Assembly: GCF_001982635.1 (NCBI RefSeq)
Contig: NZ_MKFI01000007.1
Span: 248,001-312,000 of the forward strand
DNA length: 64,000 bases
Direction: 5' to 3'
DNA from: Bradyrhizobium mercantei
GTDB lineage: Bacteria; Pseudomonadota; Alphaproteobacteria; Rhizobiales; Xanthobacteraceae
Shown here: positions 37,976 to 47,245 of the stretch, piece after piece
How the letters are laid out: each line of letters starts with the position of its first letter
Position numbering within the stretch: position 1 is the stretch's first letter
Position numbers and translations under genes: made by a program
Notes under the pieces: generated by a model
What the model was told of the DNA's origin: nothing
The model's input: the letters and a program-made list of their open reading frames with translations, nothing else
The model's database searches: none

Positions 37976-39433
37976 ATGGGTAAGATCACAGGTTTTCTCG
38001 AGATCGAGCGGCATGACCGCAAGTACGAGCCGGTCTCCGATCGGCTCAAGAACTTCAACGAGTTCGTCATTCCGCTGAGCGAGAAGGACACGCGCGATCA
38101 GGCCGCGCGCTGCATGAATTGCGGCATCCCCTATTGCCACGGCACCGGTTCGACCGCGCCGGGCACGCCCGGCTGCCCGGTCAACAACCAGATCCCCGAT
38201 TTCAACGACCTCGTCTATCAGGGCAACTGGGAAGAAGCCTCGCGCAACCTGCACTCGACCAACAATTTCCCCGAGTTCACCGGCCGGATCTGCCCGGCGC
38301 CGTGCGAGGCGTCCTGCACGCTGAACATCGACGACAACCCGGTGACCATCAAGACGATCGAATGCGCGATCGTCGATCGCGCCTGGGACAATGGCTGGCT
38401 GAAGCCCGAAATCGCTCCCCAGAAAACCGGCAAGAAGGTCGCCGTGATCGGCTCGGGCCCCGCCGGCATGGCCGCAGCGCAGCAGCTCGCGCGCGCCGGC
38501 CATGAGGTGCATGTCTACGAGAAGTTCGCCAAGGCCGGCGGCCTGCTCCGCTACGGCATTCCCGACTTCAAGATGGAAAAGAACGTCATCGACCGTCGCG
38601 TGGCGCAGATGGAAGCCGAAGGTGTCACCTTCCATTACGGCAAGGCGGTCGGCGGAAGCACCCCCGGCGCGATCGATCCGCAGGAGCTCGCCAAGCAGTA
38701 TGACGCGGTGGCGCTGACCGGGGGCGCGGAAGCCCCGCGCGACCTGCCGATCCCCGGCCGCGACCTCGCCGGTATCCACTTCGCGATGGACTTCCTGCCG
38801 CAGCAGAACCGCCGCGTCTCCGGTGAGCCGCTGAACGGCGCCGCCGACATCCTCGCTGGCGGCAAGCATGTCGTCGTGATCGGCGGCGGCGACACCGGAT
38901 CGGACTGCATCGGCACCTCGTTCCGCCAGGGCGCGAAGTCGGTGACCCAGCTCGAGATCATGCCGGCGCCGCCCGAGCACGAGAACAAGGGCGTGACCTG
39001 GCCGAACTGGCCGCTGAAGATGCGGACGTCGTCGAGCCAGGCCGAAGGCGCGGTGCGCGAATACGCCGTGCTGACCACCAAGTTCGAAGGCAAGGACGGC
39101 AAGGTCACGAAGCTGCATTGCGTCAAGGTCGACGACAAGTTCAAGCCGCTGCCCGGCACCGAGTTCACGCTCGACGCCGAACTCGTGCTGCTGGCGATGG
39201 GCTTCGTGCATCCGGTGCACGAGGGCCTGCTCAAGACGCTCGGCGTCGACCTCGACCAGCGCGGCAACGTCCGTGCCTCCCTGCACGACTACCAGACCTC
39301 GCGCGCAAAAATCTTCTCGGCCGGCGACATGCGCCGCGGCCAGTCGCTCGTGGTCTGGGCGATCCGCGAAGGCCGCCAGTGCGCGCGCTCGATCGATAGC
39401 TTCCTGATGGGCAAGACGGACCTGCCGGGGTAA
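37976..39433 (+). CDS. gltD: glutamate synthase [NADPH] small (beta) chain
   Basis: 485 residues from the ATG at 37976 (MGKITGFLEI), the family start; an ATG at 37955 is also in frame. The N-terminal iron-sulfur domain has CMNCGIPYCH, GCPVNNQIPDF and CPAPCEASCTLN. An FAD-binding motif (VAVIGSGPAGMAAAQQLARA) and an NADPH-binding motif (VVVIGGGDTGSDCIGTSFRQ) follow. The C-terminus has FSAGDMRRGQSLVVWAI. It passes electrons from NADPH to GltB. Confidence 0.98.
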   Translation: MGKITGFLEIERHDRKYEPVSDRLKNFNEFVIPLSEKDTRDQAARCMNCGIPYCHGTGSTAPGTPGCPVNNQIPDFNDLVYQGNWEEASRNLHSTNNFPEFTGRICPAPCEASCTLNIDDNPVTIKTIECAIVDRAWDNGWLKPEIAPQKTGKKVAVIGSGPAGMAAAQQLARAGHEVHVYEKFAKAGGLLRYGIPDFKMEKNVIDRRVAQMEAEGVTFHYGKAVGGSTPGAIDPQELAKQYDAVALTGGAEAPRDLPIPGRDLAGIHFAMDFLPQQNRRVSGEPLNGAADILAGGKHVVVIGGGDTGSDCIGTSFRQGAKSVTQLEIMPAPPEHENKGVTWPNWPLKMRTSSSQAEGAVREYAVLTTKFEGKDGKVTKLHCVKVDDKFKPLPGTEFTLDAELVLLAMGFVHPVHEGLLKTLGVDLDQRGNVRASLHDYQTSRAKIFSAGDMRRGQSLVVWAIREGRQCARSIDSFLMGKTDLPG

Positions 39434-39474
39434 GTGCCCCGGCCGTTTCGGCAAGTCATACCCACACACTGAAC

Positions 39475-39577
39475 TGTCATCGCCCGCGAAAGCGGGCGAT
39501 CCAGTATTCCAGAGACGTCAGAGATCAAACGGAGAAGCCGCTGCGTACTGGATGCCCCGCCTCCCCGGGCATAACGA
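39475..39577. repeat. intergenic repeat of the GTCATCGCCCGCGAAAGCGG type
   Basis: A hairpin ATCGCCCGC-GAAA-GCGGGCGAT (39480-39500) is followed by CCAGTATTCCAGAGACG, then TACTGGATGCCCCGCC and CGGGCAT at the right end. This composite element is familiar from many Bradyrhizobium intergenic spaces. It lies between convergent genes and may assist termination. Confidence 0.85.
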
Positions 39578-39593
39578 CCGATGGCTGATGGAA

Positions 39594-40037
39594 CTACAGC
39601 GAACTCCGTGTCACGCATTCCCGCATTGTCTTACCCATCACGTTGACGTTCCGGCACACGGCACCGGAGCCGGGAATCTCCGGATTATCGCAATCGTTGT
39701 GGCACACCCGCATTCCGTTCTCGGTGTGCCAACCGACCGACGGGTCCCGCGAGTCGCGATTGTAAACGGTCGCGGGCCGCCCACTGCGCTTCAGCGTGTC
39801 GGACATGAAGCGGTAGCCGAAACCGCGCATGCAATCCTTGAAGGTCTCGGGAATATAACCCTGATCCGGTTCGCCCAGACGCCGATTGCAGGCGCTCACG
39901 GCGGCCATGCCGACGGCATTCGGCCGCTTGTGTCCGTGCGGCCTGATGGTGTCGTACCACCTGACCGTGAGTTGATCGGCGTGGGCCTGAACGACTGCGC
40001 TCATTAGCAATGCGGCAACGATGATGATGCGTTTCAT
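39594..40037 (-). CDS. small secreted cysteine-containing protein
   Basis: 147 residues, start at 40037 with GGAGAG upstream. A signal peptide (MKRIIIVAALLMSAVVQAHA, cleaved near 20) is followed by a mature domain with six Cys residues (SACNRR, FKDCMRG, RVCHNDCDN, AVCRNV, RECVT), likely disulfide-bonded in the periplasm. Family not recognised and function unknown. Confidence 0.82.
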   Translation of the reverse strand: MKRIIIVAALLMSAVVQAHADQLTVRWYDTIRPHGHKRPNAVGMAAVSACNRRLGEPDQGYIPETFKDCMRGFGYRFMSDTLKRSGRPATVYNRDSRDPSVGWHTENGMRVCHNDCDNPEIPGSGAVCRNVNVMGKTMRECVTRSSL

Positions 40038-40160
40038 GTCACTCTCCAGCTCTGCAGAGAGTGGTGGGTCCCGACGCGGGCCTGGTTCAAGACCGGCGGA
40101 TTACAAGTTGGCAACAAGGCGCTGCCGACGTCCGGTCCGGGCGGCGGAAGGGAGGGGGAA

Positions 40161-41900
40161 CTAGTTCTGCACCCGCACGCCGAGCATCACGACCGTCGAT
40201 GCCGAGCTCTGTCCCGGCTGGTTCGAATCCAGCCAGTCGCGGCGCACGGTGCCCTTGATCCAGAGGCTGCGGGTCATCTTGTAGATCAGATCGGCGGACA
40301 CCGAGTAGATCGTGTCGGTGCGGTTGTCGCCCTGGTAGTCGAGCGTGCCGTAGGTGAACTTGCCGATGCCGGTCAGCCAGCGGCGGAAGTCGTGGTCGAC
40401 CTCGACGGTGTAGGTGCGCGACAGCACGCCGGAGGTGCCGGGCAGCGTGGTCTCGCCGAGCTGGGTGTCGGAATAGAATTTGGCCGTGGTCAGCGGCGTC
40501 GCGGTCCAGGTCAGCGATGCCGTGGTGAGCAGGCCTTCGAGCCGGCTGAGCCGCGGGTCGACATAGTCGCGCGCCGCATAGCCGATCGAGATCTCGCCGA
40601 ACAGCAGCCGCGTGAACTCGAACGACGTACCGATCTTGGCATAACCGCCCGACGAATTGCGCGCGTAGCCGTTGCGGTCGAGATAGAGATCGTGGAAGCG
40701 GCTGTCGCCCTCCACCTCGACGAACGGCTTCACGGCCGGGTTCAGCTCATAGCTGAAGCGGCCGACGCCGCCATATTGCGTGAAGTTGCGATCGTCGTTC
40801 GACGACGAGGTGCCGTCGGTGAGCTTCGACCATTGGTAATCGGTGCGGTCGACAGTGCCACCCAGCGAGACCTGCATGCGGTTGAAATTCTGGTCGATGC
40901 CGAAAGTGCCGCCGACCGTGGTGTAGATCGGATATCTGGCGAGGCCGGCCTGCACGTTCGGGCTGCCGGGATTGTCGGTCGAGACCAGCAAACGGGCCTG
41001 TCCCAGCAGATGCGTGTCTCGGGAGACATCGAGACGGCCGTCGATATGGCCGGTGAAATTCGGGCGGTCGACATCGAGCGGCGCCGACAGCGGCGTGCCA
41101 TCAATCGGCGTCAGCTGGGAGCCATAACCGGTGAATGAGCCGCGCAGATCGGCGACGACGGCGTGACGCTCCCAGTCCGACACCGCGAGGAATTCCGGCG
41201 CCACCATGTAGAACGCCTTGCCCTGCGGCGAGTTCAGCCGGCCCGGATTGGTGTCGTAGCCGGCCATCACCTCGACCGCGGTCTTGACCATGAACGAGCC
41301 GGCGTAGTCGCCGACCGCGCCGAACGGATCGTCGTCGATCTTGAGCCGCTTGCGCGGCGGCTGGCCGACGATGGTACCGGCCATTGCCGGCGGCAGCGGC
41401 GGCTTGTTGGCGGTGTCCGACGGCGGGATCGACAGCCGCAACTGCCCGGCCGCGGTCAGCGGCGGCGACGTGGGCACCGGCGAGCCCGGTCCCGGCGGCG
41501 GCTTCGGCTTGGCCTGGCCCGGATAATATTTCGGCTTCACGCGCTTGCGGTTCAGCGAGTCATAGCCCGACGTCGCAGCACCGTTGGCGGCGGGCAGCCC
41601 ATAGGTCGGGACCTGTCCGATCCGCGTCGTGGTTGACGTCGATGACGACGAAGACGGACGCCGGGCGGGATCGGCGTCGGGCAACCGCAGGCCGTTGAGC
41701 GGATCGAGGGCTTCGGCCGTGGTCCGGCGCAGCGGCGAATCCGGGTTGATCACCTGGCTCTGCCGGTTCGGGCTGAACAGATCAGGCGTCACCGTCTGGG
41801 CGGCGGCGAGCCCCGAGGTCGCAGTCAGCACAAGGCATGGCAAAACCACGCGAACGAAACGTCCGCGCCGATTTGGGCCGCTTGCTGGCCGCCGCCACAC
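40161..41900 (-). CDS. outer-membrane beta-barrel protein (BBP2-like)
   Basis: 579 residues. A basic start and hydrophobic segment (VVLPCLVLTATSGLAAAQ) act as signal peptide. A Pro/Ser-rich linker (about 36-190) includes runs of Ser/Thr and PKPPPGPGSPVPTSPP. The C-terminal 380 residues alternate polar and hydrophobic residues in long strands separated by turns (VKTAVEVMAGYDTNPGRLNS at the start of the barrel), ending VVMLGVRVQN. This is the outer-membrane beta-barrel BBP2-type family seen in rhizobia, often linked to surface polysaccharide. It is transcribed divergently from kdsD. Function unknown. Confidence 0.85.
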   Translation of the reverse strand: MWRRPASGPNRRGRFVRVVLPCLVLTATSGLAAAQTVTPDLFSPNRQSQVINPDSPLRRTTAEALDPLNGLRLPDADPARRPSSSSSTSTTTRIGQVPTYGLPAANGAATSGYDSLNRKRVKPKYYPGQAKPKPPPGPGSPVPTSPPLTAAGQLRLSIPPSDTANKPPLPPAMAGTIVGQPPRKRLKIDDDPFGAVGDYAGSFMVKTAVEVMAGYDTNPGRLNSPQGKAFYMVAPEFLAVSDWERHAVVADLRGSFTGYGSQLTPIDGTPLSAPLDVDRPNFTGHIDGRLDVSRDTHLLGQARLLVSTDNPGSPNVQAGLARYPIYTTVGGTFGIDQNFNRMQVSLGGTVDRTDYQWSKLTDGTSSSNDDRNFTQYGGVGRFSYELNPAVKPFVEVEGDSRFHDLYLDRNGYARNSSGGYAKIGTSFEFTRLLFGEISIGYAARDYVDPRLSRLEGLLTTASLTWTATPLTTAKFYSDTQLGETTLPGTSGVLSRTYTVEVDHDFRRWLTGIGKFTYGTLDYQGDNRTDTIYSVSADLIYKMTRSLWIKGTVRRDWLDSNQPGQSSASTVVMLGVRVQN

Positions 41901-42089
41901 GATGGAAATACTCCAACGAATTCATGCGCTTGACGTACGCATTCCACCGGGTGGCGGAAAACGTCCTTAATGGAGTTAAAACAATTATGGTTAATGAGCC
42001 GTTGAGGATCCGCGCCCGCGCGTCGCATCGCGGAATCGAACGTGCTAAGGGAGACGCCCGGGTGCAAAACCCCTCCCCTGGAATCCGTA

Positions 42090-43100
42090 ATGGCCAAACC
42101 GAAACCGCTGATGACCAAATCATCCGGCCCCGATGACGGCGCCGTTCAGTCGGCGCTCCGCACCCTCGATGCCGAAGCCAGCGGCGTCGCTGCGCTGTCG
42201 GCTGCGCTCAAGTCCGACCTCGGCGCGCCGTTCACGGCGGCATCCGAACTGATCGGCAAGGCCAAGGGGCGGCTGATCGTGACCGGGCTTGGCAAGTCGG
42301 GCCATATCGGCCGCAAGATCGCGGCGACCTTCGCCTCGACCGGCACGCCTGCGTTCTTTGTGCACGCGGCGGAAGCGAGCCATGGCGATCTCGGCATGAT
42401 CACCGTCGACGACGTGATCCTGGCGCTGTCATGGTCCGGCGAGCAGCCGGAGATGCGCAACCTGATCGCCTATGCCGCGCGCTTCGGCATTCCGCTGATC
42501 GCGATGACCGCCGACAAGGATTCGACGCTGAGCAAGGCCGCCGACGTGCAGCTGACGCTGCCGAAGGCCCGCGAGGCCTGCCCGCACAATCTGGCGCCGA
42601 CCACGTCCTCGCTGATGATGCTGGCGCTCGGCGATGCGCTGGCGATCGCGCTGCTCGAGGGCCGCGGCTTCACCTCGACCGATTTCAGCGTGCTGCATCC
42701 GGGCGGCAAGCTCGGCGCGCTCTTGAAATATGCCCGCGACCTGATGCACAGCGGCGACGCGTTGCCGCTGAAGCCGCTCGGCACCAGGATGTCGGATGCG
42801 CTGGTCGAGATGACCTCCAAGGGCTTTGGCTGTGTCGGCATCGTCGACCGCCATGGCCATCTCGCCGGCATCGTCACCGACGGCGACTTGCGCCGGCAGC
42901 TGACGCGCCCCGACTTGCTGACGCTTTCCGTCGACGAGGTCATGACCAGGACCCCGAAGACGATCAACCGCGACACGCTGGCCGGCGAAGCGCTCGAGCT
43001 GCTCAACGCCTCGAAGATCACGACGCTGATCGTGACCGACGCCAAGAAGCCGGTCGGCATCATCCATCTGCACGACCTGCTGCGCGCAGGCGTGGCGTAA
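42090..43100 (+). CDS. kdsD: D-arabinose 5-phosphate isomerase, KpsF/GutQ family
   Basis: 336 residues from the ATG at 42090 (MAKPKPLMTK); the open frame begins at 42042. The N-terminal SIS domain has LIVTGLGKSGHIGRKIAATF, SHGDLGMI and LSWSGEQPEM. The C-terminal half has two CBS domains (RMSDALVEMTSKGFGCVGIV and VDEVMTRTPKTINRDTLAGE). It makes arabinose 5-phosphate from ribulose 5-phosphate for KDO and hence lipopolysaccharide. Other KDO genes are absent; divergence from an outer-membrane barrel gene fits an envelope role. Confidence 0.94.
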   Translation: MAKPKPLMTKSSGPDDGAVQSALRTLDAEASGVAALSAALKSDLGAPFTAASELIGKAKGRLIVTGLGKSGHIGRKIAATFASTGTPAFFVHAAEASHGDLGMITVDDVILALSWSGEQPEMRNLIAYAARFGIPLIAMTADKDSTLSKAADVQLTLPKAREACPHNLAPTTSSLMMLALGDALAIALLEGRGFTSTDFSVLHPGGKLGALLKYARDLMHSGDALPLKPLGTRMSDALVEMTSKGFGCVGIVDRHGHLAGIVTDGDLRRQLTRPDLLTLSVDEVMTRTPKTINRDTLAGEALELLNASKITTLIVTDAKKPVGIIHLHDLLRAGVA

Positions 43101-43110
43101 CCTTTCACGG

Positions 43111-43150
43111 CGTCATTCCCCGCTGCGCAATTGCGCATCGGGGAATGACG
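43111..43150. repeat. 40-bp palindrome between convergent genes
   Basis: CGTCATTCCCCG (43111-43122) and CGGGGAATGACG (43139-43150) are perfect 12-bp inverted arms around a second palindrome TGCGCAATTGCGCA. It is a solo CGTCATTCC-family element, probably also serving as a bidirectional terminator. Confidence 0.9.
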
Positions 43151-43151
43151 A

Positions 43152-43691
43152 TTACCCCGGAAACCGCGCCGCCGTCGCCTCCAGCGGCAGGGCCAACGCG
43201 TTGGCGAGGTAGGAGACCGTGCGGTAGAAGCCGCACAACAGGATGATCTCCAGCACCTGATCGTCATCATAATGCGCCGACAACGCGGCGTATTCCGGCT
43301 CGCTCAGCGTCGCGCGGGCATGCAGCGCGTCGACCGCCGCGATCATCGCCTGTTCGGCCGGCGACCAGCAATCGGCATCGGCCGCACCGTGCACGGTGGC
43401 GTGGACCTGCCGCTCGGATAGCCCAGCGGCAGCGCCGAACGCCGCGACATGCACGCCCCATTCATATTCGCAGGCGTTGAGCGCGCAGGTGCGGTCGATC
43501 ACGATCTCGCGCGCCCGCAACGGCAGCGGCCCGCGATCCAGCAAGCCCCCGCCGCGGAATTTCTCCCAGGCGCGCGGATGGGCCGCCATCGTGCGGAACA
43601 GCACAAGTGGCGGCTTGCCGCGCATGATGCGGTCGAAATGCTGTTGAACGTCCGCCGCATAAGGCGGATCGAGCGGCGCGATGCGTGACAT
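43152..43691 (-). CDS. carboxymuconolactone decarboxylase family protein
   Basis: 179 residues, an all-helical CMD/AhpD-fold protein. The core motif is REIVIDRTCALNACEYEWGV then H, the gamma-carboxymuconolactone decarboxylase ExxWxxH pattern; the CxxC redox pair of AhpD is absent (CALNAC), so disulfide peroxidase activity is not expected. It is divergent from an HxlR-type regulator with two operator-like palindromes between the starts, so it is likely regulated by it. The substrate is unknown; protocatechuate-type lactones or stress-linked roles are possible. Confidence 0.9.
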   Translation of the reverse strand: MSRIAPLDPPYAADVQQHFDRIMRGKPPLVLFRTMAAHPRAWEKFRGGGLLDRGPLPLRAREIVIDRTCALNACEYEWGVHVAAFGAAAGLSERQVHATVHGAADADCWSPAEQAMIAAVDALHARATLSEPEYAALSAHYDDDQVLEIILLCGFYRTVSYLANALALPLEATAARFPG

Positions 43692-43705
43692 GGGCTGATC
43701 TCGTT

Positions 43706-43744
43706 GCTACATTTAATGTAGCGATACGCTACAATATCTGTAGC
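43706..43744. promoter_or_regulatory. twin operator palindromes between CMD and HxlR genes
   Basis: Two 17-bp inverted repeats with the same pattern GCTAC-N7-GTAGC lie at 43706-43722 and 43728-43744, centres 22 bp apart (about two helical turns). They fill the 87-bp divergent promoter region. This is a classical arrangement for a dimeric winged-helix regulator repressing both genes. Confidence 0.85.
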
Positions 43745-43778
43745 ATGACGCAAGAGAGATTCGAGAGGGAGCAGCGAC

Positions 43779-44105
43779 ATGCCGAAGCAGGTTCCGGCGA
43801 CGAGACCCGGCGTCCGCGGCTCGCGGTCCGGCCGCCCGATCATGGCGCTGCTCGATCTGCTGGGGCGGCGCTGGACGCTTCGCATCGTCTGGGAGCTGCG
43901 CGAGGGGGCGCTGACCTCGCGCGCGCTCCGCACCGCCTGCGACGAAGCCTCACCGACCATCCTGCAGACGCGATTGACCGAGCTGCGCGAGGCCGGCTTC
44001 ATCGAGCTGACGGAGGATGGTTATGGCCTCACCGCGCTCGGACGGGAGCTGTTCCAGACCTTCACGCCGCTCAATCGTTTCGCGGAGCGGTGGAGCAAGC
44101 GTTGA
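43779..44105 (+). CDS. HxlR-family winged-helix regulator
   Basis: 108 residues, typical HxlR length, start at 43779 with GAGGGAG upstream. The winged helix covers PIMALLDLLGRRWTLRIVWE, then GALTSRALRTACDEASPTIL and GLTALGRELFQTF. No Cys is near the N-terminus of the domain except in RTACDE, so redox sensing as in HypR is possible but unproven. It is divergent from the CMD-family gene and likely binds the twin palindromes at 43706-43744. Confidence 0.92.
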   Translation: MPKQVPATRPGVRGSRSGRPIMALLDLLGRRWTLRIVWELREGALTSRALRTACDEASPTILQTRLTELREAGFIELTEDGYGLTALGRELFQTFTPLNRFAERWSKR

Positions 44106-44255
44106 TCCTCCCTCTCTCACCGTTCTTTAGGGGAGGGTTGGGGTGAAGACGCCAGAAAACCTCGGACGATTCATATCGTGAGAACGAGTATGATTGAAAA
44201 GCAGCAACAAACTCGCTGTCGTTCCTGCGAACGCAGGGACGACAAGAGATGAGCG

Positions 44256-44702
44256 CTAGACCGCGGCCACCGTCAGGCTGGCGCCGTCGGCTCGGACCAC
44301 CTTCACCCGGCTGCCGGCCGGCGCATCGGGGCCGGCGACGCGCCAGACCGTGTCGTCGATCCGCACCGTGCCGGAGCCGTCGACGATCGGCTTCTCCAGC
44401 GTGAATTCGCGGCCGACCAGGGCTTCGTTGCGGCGGTTGAGGAACGGATTGGATTTGCTTGCGGCGGTCGCGCCCCTGGCGAAATGCCGCCAGGCCGGCA
44501 CCGCCAGCGCGGCGAACACCGCGAACATCAAAAGCTGCATCTGCCAGGACGGCGTGAAGACGAACGACAGCAGGCCGACCAAGAGCGCCGCGAGCCCGAG
44601 CCAGAACAGGAACACCCCGGGCGCCGCAAGCTCCAGCGCCATCAGGATGACGCCGAAGATCAGCCAGTTCCAGGTACCCAATGTCGAAAACATCTCGGCC
44701 AT
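44256..44702 (-). CDS. NfeD-like membrane protein
   Basis: 148 residues. Two to three hydrophobic helices (NWLIFGVILMALELAAPGVF, FWLGLAALLVGLLSFVF, LLMFAVFAALAVPAW) are followed by the C-terminal OB-fold NfeD domain (NEALVGREFTLEKPIVDGSG and WRVAGPDAPAGSRVKVV). This short form lacks the protease domain. It lies downstream of an SPFH-domain gene in the same direction; NfeD and SPFH proteins form membrane microdomain complexes with partner roles in membrane-protein quality control. Confidence 0.93.
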   Translation of the reverse strand: MAEMFSTLGTWNWLIFGVILMALELAAPGVFLFWLGLAALLVGLLSFVFTPSWQMQLLMFAVFAALAVPAWRHFARGATAASKSNPFLNRRNEALVGREFTLEKPIVDGSGTVRIDDTVWRVAGPDAPAGSRVKVVRADGASLTVAAV

Positions 44703-44725
44703 GACGACCTCTCAACAGTCAAAAG

Positions 44726-44848
44726 CCCCTCTCCCCTTGTGGGAGAGGGATTGGGGTTGAGGGTTAGCAGTCCCTCCGCGGAGAGAGACCCCTCACCCGG
44801 ATCGCTGACGCGATCCGACCTCTCCCACATGGGGAGAGGTGCAGGGAG
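44726..44848. repeat. CTCTCCCC-type intergenic repeat between SPFH and NfeD genes
   Basis: CCCCTCTCCCCTTGTGGGAG with its complement around CCTCACCCGG..GCGATCC and a second arm CTCTCCCACATGGGGAGAGG. It is a composite of palindromes seen again in the 47710-47943 region. Confidence 0.85.
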
Positions 44849-44874
44849 TGTGCGGCACCGATCATCGTCGATCT

Positions 44875-45879
44875 CTACCGCTGCGACGGCACCGGCGGTG
44901 GCGGCGTCGGGCCGGCCGGCGGCACCGAGCCGCCACGCCGCGCCGCAGCCGTGGCGGACGCCGCGCTCTCGCCAAAGGTGGCGCGAGCGATCTCGCCGAT
45001 GCCGGCGAGCGAGCCCAGCACGCTCGAGGTTTCGATCGGCAGCATCAGGACCTTCTGGTTCGGTGACTCCGCGAGCTGGCCGAACGCCTTGATGTATTTG
45101 TCGGCGATGAAGTAGTTCAGCGCGGCGACGTCGCCCTTGGCGATCGACTCCGACACCATCTGGGTCGCCTTGGCCTCGGCCTCGGCGAGCCGCTCGCGCG
45201 CCTCGGCGTCGCGGAAGGCGGCCTCGCGGCGGCCCTCGGCCTGCAGGATCTGGCCCTGCTTGGCGCCCTCGGCGCGCAGGATTTCCGATTGCCGCTGGCC
45301 CTCGGCCTGCAAAATGTCGGCGCGCTTGACGCGCTCGGCCTTCATCTGCCGGCCCATCGCCTCGACGAGGTCGGCCGGCGGCACGATGTCCTTGATCTCG
45401 ATGCGGTTGACCTTGACGCCCCAGGGCGACACCGCGGCGTCGACCACGCGCAGCAGCCGCTCGTTGATTTCGTCGCGATGCGACAGCACCTGGTCCAGAT
45501 CCATCGAGCCCATCACCGAGCGGATGTTGGTCATGGTCAGCACGGTGATCGCCTGGTTCAGGTTGGCGACCTCGTAGCTCGCTTTGGCCGCATCGAACAC
45601 CTGGTAGAACGCGACGCCGTCCACCGTGACGGTGGCGTTGTCCTTGGTGATCACCTCCTGCTCGGGGATGTTGATCACCTGCTCCATCATGTTGATCTTG
45701 CGTCCGATGCGATCGAAATACGGCACGATCAGATTGAGGCCGGGCGACAGCGTGCGGGTGTATTTGCCGAACCGCTCGATGGTCCAGTCATAACCCTGCG
45801 GGACGGTCTTGATCCCGGCGAACAGCGTAACGATGACGAGAAGAACGAGCGCGATCGCGAAAACGTCGAAACCAGTCAT
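44875..45879 (-). CDS. SPFH/Band 7 (stomatin/prohibitin-like) membrane protein
   Basis: 334 residues. An N-terminal hydrophobic anchor (FAIALVLLVIVTLFAGI) precedes the SPFH domain (VPQGYDWTIERFGKYTRTLS, PGLNLIVPYFDRIG, VDGVAFYQVFDAAKASYEVA), then a long Ala/Glu coiled coil (AEGRREAAFRDAEARERLAE). The C-terminus is Pro-rich. It matches QmcA-type proteins that form ring oligomers at the inner membrane and stabilise other membrane proteins. The paired NfeD gene is 172 bp downstream. Confidence 0.95.
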   Translation of the reverse strand: MTGFDVFAIALVLLVIVTLFAGIKTVPQGYDWTIERFGKYTRTLSPGLNLIVPYFDRIGRKINMMEQVINIPEQEVITKDNATVTVDGVAFYQVFDAAKASYEVANLNQAITVLTMTNIRSVMGSMDLDQVLSHRDEINERLLRVVDAAVSPWGVKVNRIEIKDIVPPADLVEAMGRQMKAERVKRADILQAEGQRQSEILRAEGAKQGQILQAEGRREAAFRDAEARERLAEAEAKATQMVSESIAKGDVAALNYFIADKYIKAFGQLAESPNQKVLMLPIETSSVLGSLAGIGEIARATFGESAASATAAARRGGSVPPAGPTPPPPVPSQR

Positions 45880-46092
45880 AAAGTCCTCCAGTGCCGGCGA
45901 GACCGTCGCCAGGCGCGGTCGTGCATTGGTCGGCAGGACCGCTGCGCCGGTTCAGCCGGCTGTCGGTCTCCCTAGCACATCGGAAGCTGCTGTGAGACTA
46001 CCAGATGGAGATGAATAGCAGTCTCCGGTGTCACTGATCGTTAACAATCAGCTTCAGCCTCGTTAGATCAGGCCCCGTCAGAGCCAGCTTCG

Positions 46093-47130
46093 CTAGATCC
46101 AACCCTGAAGCTCGCGCAGCACGAGCTGGCGGATCACGTCCATGCCGCCGTCGCTGTCGTTGAGGCAGGGGATCGCCGCGAACTGCTCGCCGCCATTGTG
46201 CCGGAAGATCTCGGCATTCTCCTGCGCGATCTCCTCCAGCGTCTCCAGGCAATCGGCGGAGAAGCCGGGCGTGACCACGGCCATTCGCCGCACGCCGTCC
46301 TTGGCCAGCTTCTCGACCGTCTTGTCGGTATAGGGCTGCAGCCACTCGGCATTGCCGAAGCGGGACTGGAAGGTGAGGATCAGCCGCGAAGGATCGAGCC
46401 CGAGCCGCTTGCGCAGCGCGTTGGTCGTGGCGATGCACTGCGCCTGATAGGGATCGCCTTTGTCGACATACTCCTTCGGCATGCCGTGGAACGAGGCGAG
46501 GATGACCTCGGGCTGGAACGGCAATGTCGCGAGATGCGTATTGATCGAGACCGCGAGCGCCTCGATGTAATCGGGGTCGTCGTAATAAGGCGGCGTCACC
46601 CGCAGGATCGGCTGCGCGCGCATGGCGGCCAGCACGCGAAACGCCTCGTCGCAGACGGTCGCCGAGGTCGCGGCGGAATATTGCGGATAGAGCGGCACCA
46701 CCAAGAGCCGGCCGCAGCCCTGCGCCGCCAGCGCCTCGATGCGCTCCTTGATCGACGGGTTGCCGTAGCGCATCGCCCAGTCGACCACGACGTGGTCGTG
46801 ATCGGCGATCGCCTCCGCGAGCTTGTCGGCCTGCGACCGCGTGATGGTCTTCAGCGGCGACTCGTTCTTCTCGGTGTTCCAGATCTTCAGATAGTCGCGC
46901 GCCTTGCGGGCCGGGCGGACGCGCAGAATGATGCCGTTGAGGATCAGCTTCCAGACCAGGCCCTGATCCTCGATCACCCGCGGATCGGATAGAAACTCCT
47001 TGAGATAGACCCGCACGCCGGCGGCATCGGCCGTATCCGGCGTGCCGAGATTGACCAGCAGCACGCCGACGCGTTCCGGCTTCGGCGCCGCGGCAGGCTT
47101 CGCGCTCTCGAAGGGGATCACCGTGCTCAT
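46093..47130 (-). CDS. hemH: ferrochelatase
   Basis: 345 residues, normal bacterial length. It opens RVGVLLVNLGTPDTADAAGV, with the metal-binding His in ILASFHGMPKEYV and the catalytic Glu in TPGFSADCLETLEEI. It inserts ferrous iron into protoporphyrin IX at the inner membrane, the last step of protoheme synthesis. The start at 47130 (MSTVIPFESAKPA) is compatible with other alphaproteobacterial HemH proteins. No other heme genes are adjacent. Confidence 0.97.
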   Translation of the reverse strand: MSTVIPFESAKPAAAPKPERVGVLLVNLGTPDTADAAGVRVYLKEFLSDPRVIEDQGLVWKLILNGIILRVRPARKARDYLKIWNTEKNESPLKTITRSQADKLAEAIADHDHVVVDWAMRYGNPSIKERIEALAAQGCGRLLVVPLYPQYSAATSATVCDEAFRVLAAMRAQPILRVTPPYYDDPDYIEALAVSINTHLATLPFQPEVILASFHGMPKEYVDKGDPYQAQCIATTNALRKRLGLDPSRLILTFQSRFGNAEWLQPYTDKTVEKLAKDGVRRMAVVTPGFSADCLETLEEIAQENAEIFRHNGGEQFAAIPCLNDSDGGMDVIRQLVLRELQGWI

Positions 47131-47245
47131 GCTGGCCTTGCGCTTGAAATCCTTCGCTTGGGGGCTTTGGGCTTCGCGCGTTGCTCCAACCTTGTCAAGC
47201 CGAGTGCGGGTTGGCTACGTTCCCGGCCGGAATATGGGAGGAACC

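Noticed and set aside
37973..39469. 498-codon minus-strand open frame
   Set aside because: Shadow of gltD.
43152..43691. AhpD alkylhydroperoxidase
   Set aside because: The CxxC redox pair is missing.
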